Origin: Diphasiastrum complanatum
Lineage: Eukaryota > Streptophyta > Lycopodiopsida > Lycopodiales > Lycopodiaceae
Assembly: GCA_029204225.1 (NCBI GenBank)
Contig: CM055097.1
Span: 3,566,620-3,630,619 of the forward strand
Direction: 5' to 3'
DNA length: 64,000 bases
Shown here piece by piece: positions 23,916 to 35,509 of the stretch (the first letter of the stretch is position 1; each line of letters opens with the position of its first letter). The notes under the pieces were generated by a model that worked only from the letters and a program-made list of their open reading frames with translations, was not told the origin of the DNA and did not search any database. Both the position numbers and the translations under genes were made by a program.

Positions 23916-24436
23916 TGTTATGTCCATGGCCAGTAAGTAGGATTCAGTAAACTCGTAGTCTTGGATACACGATACTCCAGTAAATCAAGTTGTTAGTTAT
24001 GCCACATCATACTGGATGTAACCCGAAAGTAACTAATATTCTTGTGAGGCCCATAACACACTAAATGGAGTTTAGACAAGGTATGGGACAATGTATGCAT
24101 GTGTAGAGTTATCAATAGAAATTCTATGAATAGGTGGTCCATGCTTAGGACTCTATTCTAGGTGAATCTATGTATAGGGAACTTACGGCTATGCATAACT
24201 ATGTGCCCAGGATGTTTTTGGCTCTATATATTGGGTCCAAACTTGCCCTACTCCTCATTGTGATCATGGATTCATTGCCAGGGTTTAACTCTACCTTCAT
24301 GCTTCTTATTCCTTGGCTTGGGGGTGAAGCTTCTAGAGTTGATTGGTTGCTTCTACTTGGTTGGATGGTTGCTCCATAGTGTATTTTCCATTGTGTTTTA
24401 TCTTGTAAGCAGGATCTTAGGGAGCTTCCTTTATAT
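23916..24436 (+). repeat. 5' LTR of the non-coding element
   Basis: Begins TGTTATGTCC; ends just before the primer-binding site. Bases 23916-24215 match 25475-25772. Confidence 0.65.
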
Positions 24437-24448
24437 TGGTATCAGAGC
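24437..24448 (+). promoter_or_regulatory. Primer-binding site (tRNA-iMet)
   Basis: TGGTATCAGAGC, identical to the sites of A1 and C1. Confidence 0.8.
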
Positions 24449-25474
24449 TAGATATCATGTAGTGATTATAGGACAACTAGATGATCAATGGATCTCTAGA
24501 ATATCATATGAGAGCTCAAATGGATAGCGAATCATAATGAATCCAAGAATAACAATTGAATTGATATTCAGCAGGACTTTGGATATCTAGATGATTCTGG
24601 ATTGTAATCTAAAGTTTTTGTAGTTTCAGTCTTTAATTACCAGTTGTTTATAGAATTTGAATTTTGCACTTCAGTTAAAGAATCATGTTCTGAAAGTATT
24701 CCTAAATCCAGTATTTTCTTAATGGAAAGATTTTTGGAATGACTCTTACTTTTCCCGAGTTATGTTAGACATATACTCCAGTATCCTAAATGATTATGGT
24801 TTGAATTTTAGAAAATTATGATTGACAAATCAAATGAATCTAAATATTCATGGTTGACGAATCATAAATAGATACTTAATTATTGTAAGAGGATTATAAA
24901 GAATTGTAATGATTCCTAAGTGAGGTTATTAATTCTTGATCTATTATTCGAGTAAGAATTTGAATCCGTGTTTTTGAATCTCTCTACTCCAGTGTTATAT
25001 TTGAGGACCTATGGATCTCACAAACATTTTCACAAGATAAGTATTCTATTTGTGGAGAGTTTAATTTATCTAGTGGATGTTATTCTGCTATAGTTTATGG
25101 TCTATAGATGCCTGAGTACAGTTTTTCATTTGATTGGATCTCCAGTTATCTTAGGAGATAGACAAGTCTATTAAGATGAATGAATGTTATTTTCTTGCAT
25201 TTGGTGCCAGAAACAAGAGCATTTAACTCAAAAGAATATCTAGGATACTCATAGTTGAGTTATAATCATTCTATATCTTAATGATTCTCCTCGATATTCT
25301 AATTGAATGAATTTTCATTTCTTAGAATTTGGATTCTAAGGGTATTTGTACTTGAAAGCTTATGAAATATTTGTCAGAGTTGTGGATAATTTCATACTGT
25401 AATTATAATTCTTTTATGATATCTTTAACTTTAATCTGTTAAGTTAGGTTATTTCACCCAGTGTTTCATGTAAA

Positions 25475-25800
25475 TGTTATGTCCATGGATAGTAAGTAGA
25501 ATTCAGTATACTTCTAGTCTTGGATACACGGTACTCCAGTAAATCAAGCTGTTAGTTATGCCACATCATACTGGATGTGACCCGGAAGTAACAAATATCC
25601 TTGTGAGGCCAGAACACACTAAATGGAGTTTAGACAAGGTATGGGACAGTGTATGCATGTGTAGAGTTATCAATAGCAATTCTATGAATAGGTGGTCCAT
25701 GCTTAGTACTCTATTCTAGGTGAATCTATGTATAGAGAACTTAGGGCTATGCATGGCTATGTGCCCAGGATGAGTTTGGACCCAATATATAGAGCCAAAA
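25475..25800 (+). repeat. 3' LTR of the non-coding element, with inverted end
   Basis: Matches the 5' LTR to 25772. The next 28 bases are the exact reverse complement of 24216-24243, and the match ends there. Confidence 0.8.
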
Positions 25801-26140
25801 GCATACCTTGTCACCGTTTTTCGAGTTTTCGGCCTTGTCCGACGTTTAACTAGTATAGTTAACTTCAGACAATAGTTAGTTAAGCATGAGATGTAATCAC
25901 TTCTCTTCATGCTCGTTCCAAAATTCGGGACTAGAGCTTTAAGGCTGAAAATCTTGGTGTGCTCAATGCAAAAACTGAAGCGGGAGTAGCAGAACTTTTG
26001 AAATCCTTGTATGCTTATAGTGAAATATGAGGCGAGACGATTTTTCAATGTGACATAAACATTACAAAAGTAAGGTATGCTAGATCTATTCATGTTGATT
26101 TACTATAGTTTGAAGTATTTACAGATTGTAGCTTTTAACA

Positions 26141-26629
26141 ATGGCAACGTTCCATTTTCATGTTGCTCTTCCTATGGAATGCACTCCAATTATTAAGAAA
26201 AGTTAGAAAGTTGTAGAGAATGTTGCTACAATAGTTGGAGAATTGAGAATGAATAATTTTATGAATCTAGATTTGTGGGTGGGTGGATCAATTTATCCTA
26301 ATGATCCAGCTACCAATTTGTGTCCAGATTTTAAGTCCGTAAATCATCTTCTCAGATTTGTATGTGAAGGAAATAGCGGATTACTTGGATATTGTCAAAG
26401 GTTGCGTGATATTGGAATGCATAGCATATCTTGTCTTAATCAGCAATTACAGTTTGCTAAATTGCAAAAACATGCAAATCAACAATTGCTTCATTATGTG
26501 CAACACACTAGTGCTGGAAACAATGCACTCAAGAATGCTATGTCAGAGTTGAATGCTACAGTCACTACTCTTCGGGGATCAAACCAAGAAATGTTAGAAT
26601 CCAGGAAAAGTTGCGATCCGAGAGTTTAA
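26141..26629 (+). pseudogene. Unknown protein, exon-like, one in-frame stop
   Basis: From ATG 26141 (MATFHFHVALPMECTP) the frame stays open for 162 codons apart from one TAG at 26204-26206. The middle part is LDLWVGGSIYPNDPATN and SVNHLLRFVCEGN. The C-terminal part is Gln/His/Asn-rich with regular Leu spacing (LNQQLQFAKLQKHANQQLL), which could be a coiled coil. No family recognised. It lies upstream of a spliced-looking exon on the same strand, so both may belong to one gene. Confidence 0.35.
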
Positions 26630-26848
26630 ATCTGTTGTTGATATAAAAGTTATCAAAAAGGCAATGATGAAGAAGAAAATAAAGAGAGTACCAATGAAGA
26701 ATATTGATGACTTATCTACACATAGCGGCAATAAAAAAAAAGAATTCTATTTATTTGATTTGAATATGTCATTTAAGTTTGATATGCACTTGATAACATG
26801 GATTATTAATTTATTAAATATAATTTGAGTTTCATATGTTTCTTGCAG

Positions 26849-27151
26849 ATCATGTTTGGTGGCAAAGAACTATTTAACAGATCGTGCATGCATTGGATCA
26901 TCTTTAAGTCATGTTTTACCAAGAAAGTCAGTAAAGGAAATGATGAAAAATGTTCGGTTCGAAAAAATGAAGAATGAAATTGCAAAGACTGTTTTGATTA
27001 AGGTTCAATCATACTTGGATGCAAATGCGATACAAGGTGCATGTGATGTTTCTGGAATTAGCAGAAATGCTTATTCTAGTTTTTTTAGAATAGCTAAAGA
27101 AGCTTTTTCCCAAGTGATGGTGAAGAAAACTTATCTTCTGCATCCATATCG
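26849..27151 (+). CDS. Internal exon of an unknown gene
   Basis: Bounded by a good splice acceptor (tttcttgcag, ending 26848) and a donor (cgg then GTAAG at 27152). The frame between is open for about 100 codons and reads CLVAKNYLTDRACIGSS, then VKEMMKNVRFEKMKNEIAK and GACDVSGISRNAYSSFF, ending LLHPYR. The last part looks like a helix-turn-helix but matches no family I know. Clean splice signals and lack of stops argue for a real exon. The intron that follows is interrupted by a family A LTR at 27174-28244. The next exon was not found. Confidence 0.45.
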
Positions 27152-27173
27152 GGTAAGATTAGCAGGAAATTAT

Positions 27174-28244
27174 TGATGAGAAATCGAGTCAGCGCTCTAA
27201 TACCATTGTTAAGAGTCGAGTGGTGCTCCGATACGAATGATGAGAATCGTGAGAAGAAAAAAATTCACAGAAACATTCGCGACCCTCTTTCGAGATTCGG
27301 ATGGCGTTCAGATGCGTTCGCTGCGCACTGCCAGCTAAAACACTCCTACAATCCTACTGATCTACGTTCATAAAATTAATATAGCATTCGCCTTCATTTC
27401 AACCAAGGTGCGGAATTCAACAAGGGAACAAGAAAACTCAGACATACTAAAGTAAAATAAACAGCATAAGCATTCGACATCCAAGATCAGACACACTCTA
27501 TATTGATTTTCTCTGATTTCTTCAGTGCACTACATGCAAATCCACGCAGTGCGTTGGCGTGAGAGAAGCACGGCTCTCTCACAAGTAGTAGTCTCGCTTT
27601 ACTAGCGGACAATTGGATTTTTCTGATCCTAGATAGAATTGTCTTCTCGCATGCAGACGAAGCTTTTGTCTGTGTTCGTCTTAATTGCTTACTAGCATCA
27701 GACTACTTGTTCTTCTTTCTTGCTTGGTTACACACTGTGTATCCTATTGATATATGTCAAGTATTATTCAGTAAGTAAAGTCTCTCTATGCAAATCTAAG
27801 ATTAGAGTGATTAACCATCTACAACTAACCAGAGAATTACAAGAGTGGCAGTTTAGCCACGACCTAGGGAGTATCTGCTGACGTCATACCATCAGGTCAG
27901 ATCTCTGTACTTTTGGTACTTGCGTGATCTCTGGTGGTACTCCCTGGAGCGTGAGGACTTAAAAAAAGTTTCATTTTCACCGTTGGTTTCGTTTACCTCA
28001 TTTGTCTTTCTCTCGTATAGGACCGCAAGGGGAATCTCGTTCGTGTTCATGAACCGTTGGTCTTCGTCTTCGTTGACTTTCGTGTTCACGAACCTCTTCT
28101 TGTTTTGTGTCTTCAGATGTTCGAGTTCGCGAAGATGCTCGTCATCGTCTTCGTTGACTTTCTTGTTCGCGAAACTCGTCGTGTTTCGTGTCGAAGGGCT
28201 ATAAGCTAGCAAGGCTTTGTGTTCAAAAACACTTTGTTTCTTCA
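27174..28244 (-). mobile_element. Family A LTR with primer-binding site, inserted in an intron
   Basis: Bases 27207-28244 match the family A LTR (start TGAAGAAACAAAG on the minus strand at 28244). A PBS variant, TGGTATTAGAGC, is at 27194-27205, followed by about 20 bases to 27174. ATTAT occurs on both sides (27169-27173 and 28245-28249), consistent with a 5-bp target duplication. So this is one LTR plus a scrap of leader, not a clean solo LTR. It carries the conserved LTR hairpin near 27560-27583. Confidence 0.75.
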
Positions 28245-28432
28245 ATTATTATAATCACGGAATGTTCAAAGTAGTTGGCCAACCACTTCATATAACTAAA
28301 TTATAAAAATCGAAATATGGTGAGCTCAATTACAGCAATTGCAATAATGTTTTTCTTGATATTGAAAATGTTCTAAAATACATTATTCGATTCTATAAAC
28401 TAGACGAATGGAAAAGGGACAAGTGTGGACTA

Positions 28433-28583
28433 TGTAGGAAAAAATAGTAATTATTCTTCCACATAGAACACGATGCAAGTTTGAATAAATCAATGTCTTT
28501 AATCATGATTTTATCTGATCTATGTACAAATAGAACAATATTTGTTTCGATTGAATATGTGTGCGGAAATTCACAAATTGGTT
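28433..28583 (-). repeat. End fragment of a family C LTR
   Basis: Reverse-complement match to the end of the C1 5' LTR (about 47400-47554), starting tgtaggaaaaaatagtaatt. Only about 150 bp remain. Confidence 0.75.
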
Positions 28584-28786
28584 CGAGATCTGATAGAGAC
28601 GGTTGAAGTCTTTTTCTTTTTTCTCTTTTTTCTTTTACTTTTCTCGCAGTCTTTTTTTCTCTCTCTTTTTTAGTTTTCTTTTTCTTCTTTTATATATTTT
28701 TTCTTCTGTGTTTTACCCATTGGGCGATGGAGTCACTCCCCACCCCACTTTACTGTTTCTGTTCCCATTTTTTCCTCTCTCAACAA

Positions 28787-28822
28787 CCCCCCCCCCCCCC
28801 CCCTCCCCCCCCGCCCCCCCCC
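28787..28822. repeat. Poly-C tract
   Basis: About 36 bases, almost all C with one T and one G interruption. The open frame across it is low complexity. Confidence 0.9.
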
Positions 28823-28829
28823 TCAACTA

Positions 28830-29390
28830 TGCATCTATACAATCATTTATGCCCATAGAAGTTAGCAAATGTTCAAATGCAGCTCAGAGTTTATATAGAG
28901 ATGCAATGAAGATGTATGCATAGAAAACTGAGAATTGCAACAGATGCTCACCATATCGTGTCTAGTGTATGATGCATAATAGATAGGTGGGTGGTTATAG
29001 TGCATTTCTGCACATTTCTGTCTGTTGGTTCTTCAACTCCCCAGTGTAATTGGGGTCCACTTCTGCCACATCCACAAGGGCTAGATCGGCACCTTCCAGG
29101 AACTTAAAATAAAACATCTCATTTAGGGTTTTGCAATCCCTGGAAGTTCTGTCACGCGTCCACAGGATTTGAATATCTTTTTTATGGTTTCTTTCAATGT
29201 CGTGAATGGATGCCAAGCCCTTAGAGGCTGCTTAAGGTCTCCACTACCACTCCACACCTCCTCCGCTAGCTTAGAACAATCCAATCACAAGAAAGCACAC
29301 AAAACAAGGCTAATCTACCCCCAAATCCACCTAAAACACACTAAAAAAGCAAAAGCAACTAAAAGGACAACTAAAGCTAGTTATTGATAG
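28830..29390 (-). other. Leader and gag start of a gypsy element (family G2), truncated
   Basis: Lies downstream, on the minus strand, of the LTR and primer-binding site at 29391-30259. A leftward reading of 73 codons from 29216 (MASIHDIERNHKKDIQ) may be the first part of gag. It is cut off near the poly-C tract. Confidence 0.45.
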
Positions 29391-29411
29391 CCTATCCCCG
29401 GCAATGGGGCC
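29391..29411 (-). promoter_or_regulatory. Primer-binding site of the G2 gypsy element
   Basis: The minus strand reads TGGCCCCATTGCCGGGGAT two bases after the LTR end, close to the tRNA-Asp type site TGGCGCCGTTGCCGGGGAT of Tat/Athila elements. Confidence 0.7.
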
Positions 29412-29412
29412 A

Positions 29413-30259
<847 letters not shown>

Positions 30260-30379
30260 AACCAGTATGTGTCTCAACAAACTGCTTGAATTATTTAAAG
30301 CAATTGAATGCAATCATATATTTGATGTTTGATCAAGATCTTGTTGAGTTTGCATCTCTTTCATTAAGTAGATATTGAT

Positions 30380-30690
30380 TTTCTACATTGCCAATGGTGC
30401 TAATTGTGTTCTCTTTCATAATCAAAGATCTTTTGGATCTTAGTGATTCATAAAATCTTCACACTTCGAATCTACTAGTATGATTTTTTCGAATAGGAAT
30501 TCACATTGAGTCATGTGTTGGGAAGCACCAAAATCAAGATACCATAGCATGGCATCTCTACAACTCATTGATCAACCGAACCTCCGAGAATGTACCTTCC
30601 ATAGTTAATGAACAATCTAATAAATGGTAATTAGTCGTGAATACTATTGACATTTCAAACCTAGGCTTTAATACCACTGTTGGATGGTAC
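30380..30690 (-). pseudogene. Copia gag-protease scrap
   Basis: The minus strand near 30545 reads MLWYLDFGASQHMTQCEFL, the copia protease site with DSG changed to DFG. It continues in frame for about 30 codons. A PBS-like TGGTATTAAAGC is near 30670. Everything else of this element is missing. Confidence 0.6.
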
Positions 30691-30811
30691 ATGATTATCA
30701 GCTCTGATAGCACTCTTGCTGGATATGGTATCCAAAAAAGAGAAAACAATATTGAAATTATTACATAATCGATACGAACTGAAAGATTTAGACTCTTACT
30801 TACATCGTTCA

Positions 30812-31675
30812 TGTTGTGTGTGTGATGATTGATGAATTCGTCAGATTCACGAAACTTTCGCGAAGGCGAATCAAGCACGACTCTCTTTGATGGAGTTCAG
30901 ATGCAATCACTGGACACTACCAGTTGAATCACTCCTACAGTTCTCCAGAGTGTAGTCAGTCACTACTGATCTACGTTCATAAAATTAATACAACATTCAA
31001 CATAGTTTCAACCAAAGTGCGAAATTCAAAATGAACAAGAAGAAACTCAGACACGCAATTAAAAACAAAAACATTTGCATTTGAGATCAGACACAACACA
31101 AATTGATATGTGCGCGAAGGCTACAATATCATCTATTGATTTTCTCTGATTCTTTGAGCACTACGTGCATACCCACGCAGTGCATTGGTGTGAGAGAAAC
31201 GCGGTTCTCTCACGAGTAATCATTTCGCTTTACTAGCGGACAGTTGGATCTTCTCATCCTAGACAGAATTGTCTTCGCACGCAGGCGGACAAGTATTCTG
31301 TATTTTTTGTCTTGATTGCTTACTAGTATTAGACTGTTTTGTTGTTACACTGTATGTGTATTTTGTTGATCTATATGTCAAGTATCATCAGTAAGTATGG
31401 TCACTCTATGTAGATCTAAGATTAGAGTGATTAAGCAACTAGTCAAGGAGTTACAAGCGTGGTAGATTAGCCACGACCTAGGAAGTATCTGCTGACATCA
31501 TGCCATCAGATTAGATCTCTGTACTTCTGGATACTTGCGTGATCTTAGCTAATACTCTTTGGAGCGTGAGGGCAAAACGAGTTTCGTTTTGCTCGTATGC
31601 CTTTCTCTCGTACTAGACCGCAAAGGAATCTCGTTCATGGATCTTTCGTGTTCACGAATCGTTCGTCTTCGTCAA
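30812..31675 (-). repeat. 3' LTR of A2, 5' part deleted
   Basis: Matches 35510-36370. It is joined directly to RNase H sequence at about 31675. Confidence 0.85.
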
Positions 31676-32705
31676 CGGTCCGCTTCTTGTTGACCCAGAG
31701 AACTGCTGCTCCTGATGAAATGGTGCATCCTCCTGAGACACTTTTATAGTCGTCCTTGAGAGATGCCCAACTAGCATCGTTGTAGAAAAGTATCCTGAAA
31801 CCTACACCACGACAATAATTTGCTCATCCTGAATACTGCATAAGCAATATCAGGACGTGTGTTGTCTGCAAGGTACATCAGTGATCCTATCAGCTTCTTG
31901 TAAGGTGTGAGCTGCATCTGTTCTCTCTCTTCCTCAATCTTTGGACAGTCATCATTTGTTAGCATCGTCCCTACGAGCATTGGACTGTTCGCTCCTTTGC
32001 AGTTCAGCATCCCAAAGTCCTCTAGGATCTTCTGGGTGTATCTGGACTGGTGAAGGTATAACTTACCTCCCTCATAGTCCCTTTCAATTTGCAAGCCTAG
32101 GTAACACCTGGCTTCTCCCAGATCAACTATCTCAAAATGTTTTGAGACGTTTGCCTTTACTTCAACTATTAACTGCTCACTCCTACAAAGTATCAGAGTG
32201 TCGTCCACATACACAGCCACAATGATGATCTACCCATCTATAATTATGACATATACATTGGAATCAGCCAACAGAGGCTTGAATCCTAATGATTTCAAGT
32301 CTTGATATTTCTTCTTGTACCATTGTCGAGATGATTGTTTCAGACCGTAGATGCTTCTATGCATTCTGCATGCATAGTCAGGAATTGAATTCGAGACATA
32401 TCTTGGGGGTTGACTCATATAGACCTCTTCGTCTAGTTCGCCATGCAAGAAGGCTGTCTTCTCGTCCACAATGTGGATCCTGAGGTCATAAATTGCTGTA
32501 TATGCAAATAACAGACGTAGGGACAAATGTTTGATGATAGGAGAGAAGGTTTCAGAGTAGTCAATACCATATCTCTGAGAGAAACCTTTCGCTACCAGTC
32601 TTGCCTTGTATTTTGTCACATCCCCATCTGGTCCGTATTTGAGCTTGAAGACCCATTTGCATTTAACAGTCATGCGCTTATGTGGTAATGGCTCCAACGT
32701 CCATG
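31676..32705 (-). pseudogene. Copia RT and start of RNase H of A2
   Basis: Two long readings, 32697-32230 and 32220-31771, give CKWVFKLKYGPDGDVTKYK, then LVAKGFSQRYGIDYSETFSP, VDEKTAFLHGELDEEVYM, SIYGLKQSSRQWYKKK, and the catalytic MAVYVDDTLILC (about 32190-32220). They are separated by one stop at about 32227. The thumb (YLGLQIERDYEGGKLYLHQ) follows. RNase H is cut after about 30 codons. This is one of the best preserved RT domains in the window. Confidence 0.9.
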
Positions 32706-32712
32706 CCTGGTT

Positions 32713-33066
32713 CTATGACCTGCCGCCAGTGACAGAGGGAGCAGCAGACGAACACGAAAACAAAGATTTTTGAGTTGTCTCCCATTCAGGCGATGTTTCT
32801 GACGAAGAAAGATTCGAGAGGCAACCTACCGCCATAGTTCCTGTAAACCAAGCGAGCAGACAAGGGCAAATGCATAGCTGTTTCAGGAGGATCTCCCAGA
32901 AGGTCAACAAGACCACTAAGAGCGCCAACAAGATATGTGCCAAGCAGCTCAGCTTTCACATCAGAAGAGTTCCGCGGGTTCAGTGACGAACCACAGACTT
33001 TCGAGGAGGTGATTGAAGGTCCAAAAAAGGACAAATGGATCCAAGCCATGAACGAAGAGATGGAGT
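32713..33066 (+). other. Inverted block inside A2 (integrase-RT linker)
   Basis: This stretch matches A1 at 10757-11124 in plus orientation, although the rest of A2 is minus. It starts tatgacctgccgccagtgac and ends gaagagatggagtg. The flanking sequence on each side continues in normal A2 order. See finding. Confidence 0.85.
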
Positions 33067-34020
33067 GTCTCTCCAGAACTTCGTAGCTGACAGGATCGTC
33101 ATTGGCCACTGTCCTGCTCTCATCGAATATGAGATCTCTCACTGTTTTCACAGTATTCGTGTCTAGCATGTAGATTTTATAGTATGACAAATTGTTGTCA
33201 TAACCTACCAGAAATCCCTGCTCGACTTTCTCATCAAGCTTCTTACGAAGCTTATTAGGAATATGTGCATTAGCTGCATAGCCAAAGATTCTGATATGAG
33301 ACAAGTTGGGCTTTCTACCCCACCATAGTTCATGTGGTGTTGTGTGAGGAACACCAGACTTACCTATCCTGTTCTAGATGTATGCGGCTGTAGCTATCCC
33401 TTCAGCCCACAGTGCCCTTGGAGCCTTCGAGTAGGCCATCATGCATCTGGCTACTTCCATTAGGGTCCTGTTCTTTCATTCAGCAACACCATTGTGTTGC
33501 AGTGTGTAGGCTGCAGTTCTTCTGTGAATGATACCATGATCATTGCAGAAGTCAGTGAAGCGATTTGAGATATATTCACCACCTCGATCTGTTCTGATCT
33601 GCTTCACCTTGCTGTCTGTACATCTCTCTGTCCAATTCACATATTCTATGAATTTATCGAGCGCTTTAGATTTATTCTGAATAAAGTACACTCTGGCAAA
33701 TTTGTTATAATCATCAATGAAGGTTTATATAATATCTTGAACCTCCTACTGAGACCACGTTGAATGGTCCACAGCTGTCAGAATGCCCTAGCTCTAAAAT
33801 TTTTGTCGTTCTGTAGGAGTCTTTGACGAATGGAGTGCATGACATCTTTCCTTTCAAACATGCATTCGAGATGCTGACCCATGTTATCGTTCCATGATGA
33901 CTTGCTTGGTAAAGTGCCATTGAGTTCATGTGGCAGAGTCTTCTGTGCCACAGAGTGTCTGGCGAGTCGTCATGAGTCTGATGCACCTTATCTTCAGGTA
34001 GGCATACCTTCAGATGATAT
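33067..34020 (-). pseudogene. Copia integrase of A2
   Basis: Readings 33691-33476 and 34436-33714 cover the zinc-binding part (LWHRRLCHMNSM), CLKGKMSCTPF and the core with LGHSDSCGPF (first catalytic Asp present), RTDRGGEYISNRF (second Asp) and QHNGVAE followed by a stop. The C-terminal VGYDNNLSYYKIYML is at about 33220. One frame shift near 33700 and stops near 33475 and 33375 interrupt it. Unlike A1 and C1, all three DDE residues can be seen. Confidence 0.85.
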
Positions 34021-35395
34021 AGGTTACCTTTCCTTCTGCCTTGAGCGATGAGAGTACTGGTACTACGGTCAATCACATTGCATGCTTTGTTAGAAAATGT
34101 CACACGCATCCCTGCATCTGTTATTCTTGCTATAGAGAGCAAGTCTTGTTGCAGAGTAGGCACGAACAGAACATCTTTGAGTCGTATGTCTCTACCGTTG
34201 GTGTTGAGCCATAGTGAACCAATACCGTTCACTTGATGTCTAGATCCATCTCCAAAAACTATGAATCTTGAGGGATCTGCACTTCTGAAATCTGGCATTA
34301 TTCGTCTTGATGTCACGAAGTGTGAGGTGGCTCCTGAATCTAGGATCACCTCATGTGTGTCAGACGTTGATGCTGCACACACATCTTTACAGATGTAGGC
34401 GGTCGAACAACTTCTATTCGTTCTTTCTTCGCTCATCTTCTAGCTCTTGGGCTCCTCGACATAGGATGAACTATTGTTGTTCTCCTGTCTGTTCTGTGCT
34501 GATTTGTTCCTTGGATTCTGTGGTAATCCATGGCTGCAAGACCCTTCTTATGGCAATGGATAAACTCAATCTTGGGATTGAGCCAGCAGGTATCTACTGT
34601 ATGTCTGTCTCTTCTGCATCTCACACAAGTCTTCTTGTCTGCATCTTGTCGTTTTGACCTTCCTTTGGTCTTCCAGTTGCCTTTGCTTGTTCCCTCTGCT
34701 TGTTGGTCACGATCCTGCCTCTGATTGGACTCCCTCTTAGGCTTAAATTGTTTCTTTGATTTTTCTTTGTTGCCGTAGAGGGCCTGGTCAAAACCATCTT
34801 TGTGATCCAGATGTTCTCTGGCCTCGACTTCCTCTCAAATCTCGACAATCGCCTTTTCGAGGTTCATGGTGAGATCTTTCGCGAGCAGGATTCGTGTCGT
34901 CTGGAAAAATCTGGGTAAGGCTCTCAACAGGTACGTGAGCTGCTTCTCAGTTGACATTGCATTCTCTGCTCCAGAGTTATGTAGTGATAGAAACAGATCC
35001 TTCATCTTTTTTACAAAAAATGTGAGGTCCTTTCCATCCCACTGCAAATTCGTCAACTGATCTTCCAGCATCATGATCTGAATTATTGATTTCATCTGAA
35101 ATCTGGTGAGTAATGCATCCCACATCTCCTTAGCCTTGGAGATTGTAGCCAGGTCAAGTGTGAGACTATCTTTGATGGAAGATGATAGCAAGGCTACTGC
35201 CTTGTCGTTTTGCTCCCTCCATTCACGTAGCTCCTTGCCTGTTGTTGTAGGTATTTCTTCTGTGCCATCCACCCAGGGGAAGCGTCCTTCACCCTTGAGT
35301 ATCAAAGATGTCTTGACTTTCCAGGCTAGAAAGTTAGATCCTGAAGAATCAAGTATCGTGCAGATCTTGCTCTGCATGCTGCTGATTGAAGCCAT
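34021..35395 (-). pseudogene. Copia gag and protease of A2
   Basis: Starts MASISSMQSKICTIL at 35395 and is open to about 34835, giving the Gag core without the TAG codons of A1 (NFLAWKVKTSLIL and LEDQLTNLQWDGKDL are intact). Zinc knuckles CVRCRRDRHTVDTC and IHCHKKGLAAMDY (His and last Cys changed) are near 34570-34630. The protease motif ILDSGATSHFVTS is near 34345. Frame shifts lie near 34835 and 34440. Confidence 0.88.
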
Positions 35396-35496
35396 TGCTT
35401 CTTGAAGTCTGTTTACTTGTTGGTGGTTGATTGTCTGAATGCTTGGCCTCCTGGATCTGATAGCTTCTTTGGCTATGTCAGAATTTGACGGGGTGC

Positions 35497-35508
35497 GCTC
35501 TGATACCA
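35497..35508 (-). promoter_or_regulatory. Primer-binding site of A2
   Basis: Minus strand TGGTATCAGAGC, one base from the LTR end at 35510. Confidence 0.9.
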
Positions 35509-35509
35509 C

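Larger units (their letters stand above)
23916..25800 (+). mobile_element. Non-coding LTR element (non-autonomous)
   Basis: A direct repeat begins TGTTATGTCCATGG at 23916 and again at 25475. The copies are about 90 percent alike over about 300 bp. A tRNA-iMet primer-binding site follows the first copy at 24437. The roughly 1 kb interior has no long ORF and no gag or pol motif, so it would depend on another element for mobilisation. The second LTR ends early, in a 28-bp inverted segment (25773-25800). The expected CA at the first LTR end and a clear polypurine tract were not found, so the exact ends are uncertain. Confidence 0.7.

Noticed and set aside
23644-23936. Three overlapping hydrophobic ORFs
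   Set aside because: All arise from a pyrimidine-rich stretch (ctcctct words); composition explains the open frames.
24437-24448. A complete autonomous copia element at 23.9-25.8 kb
   Set aside because: The primer-binding site is present but the interior has no gag or pol reading.
28603-28923. ORF rich in Phe, Ser and Pro
   Set aside because: It spans T-rich and poly-C tracts; no motif and no homologue recalled.
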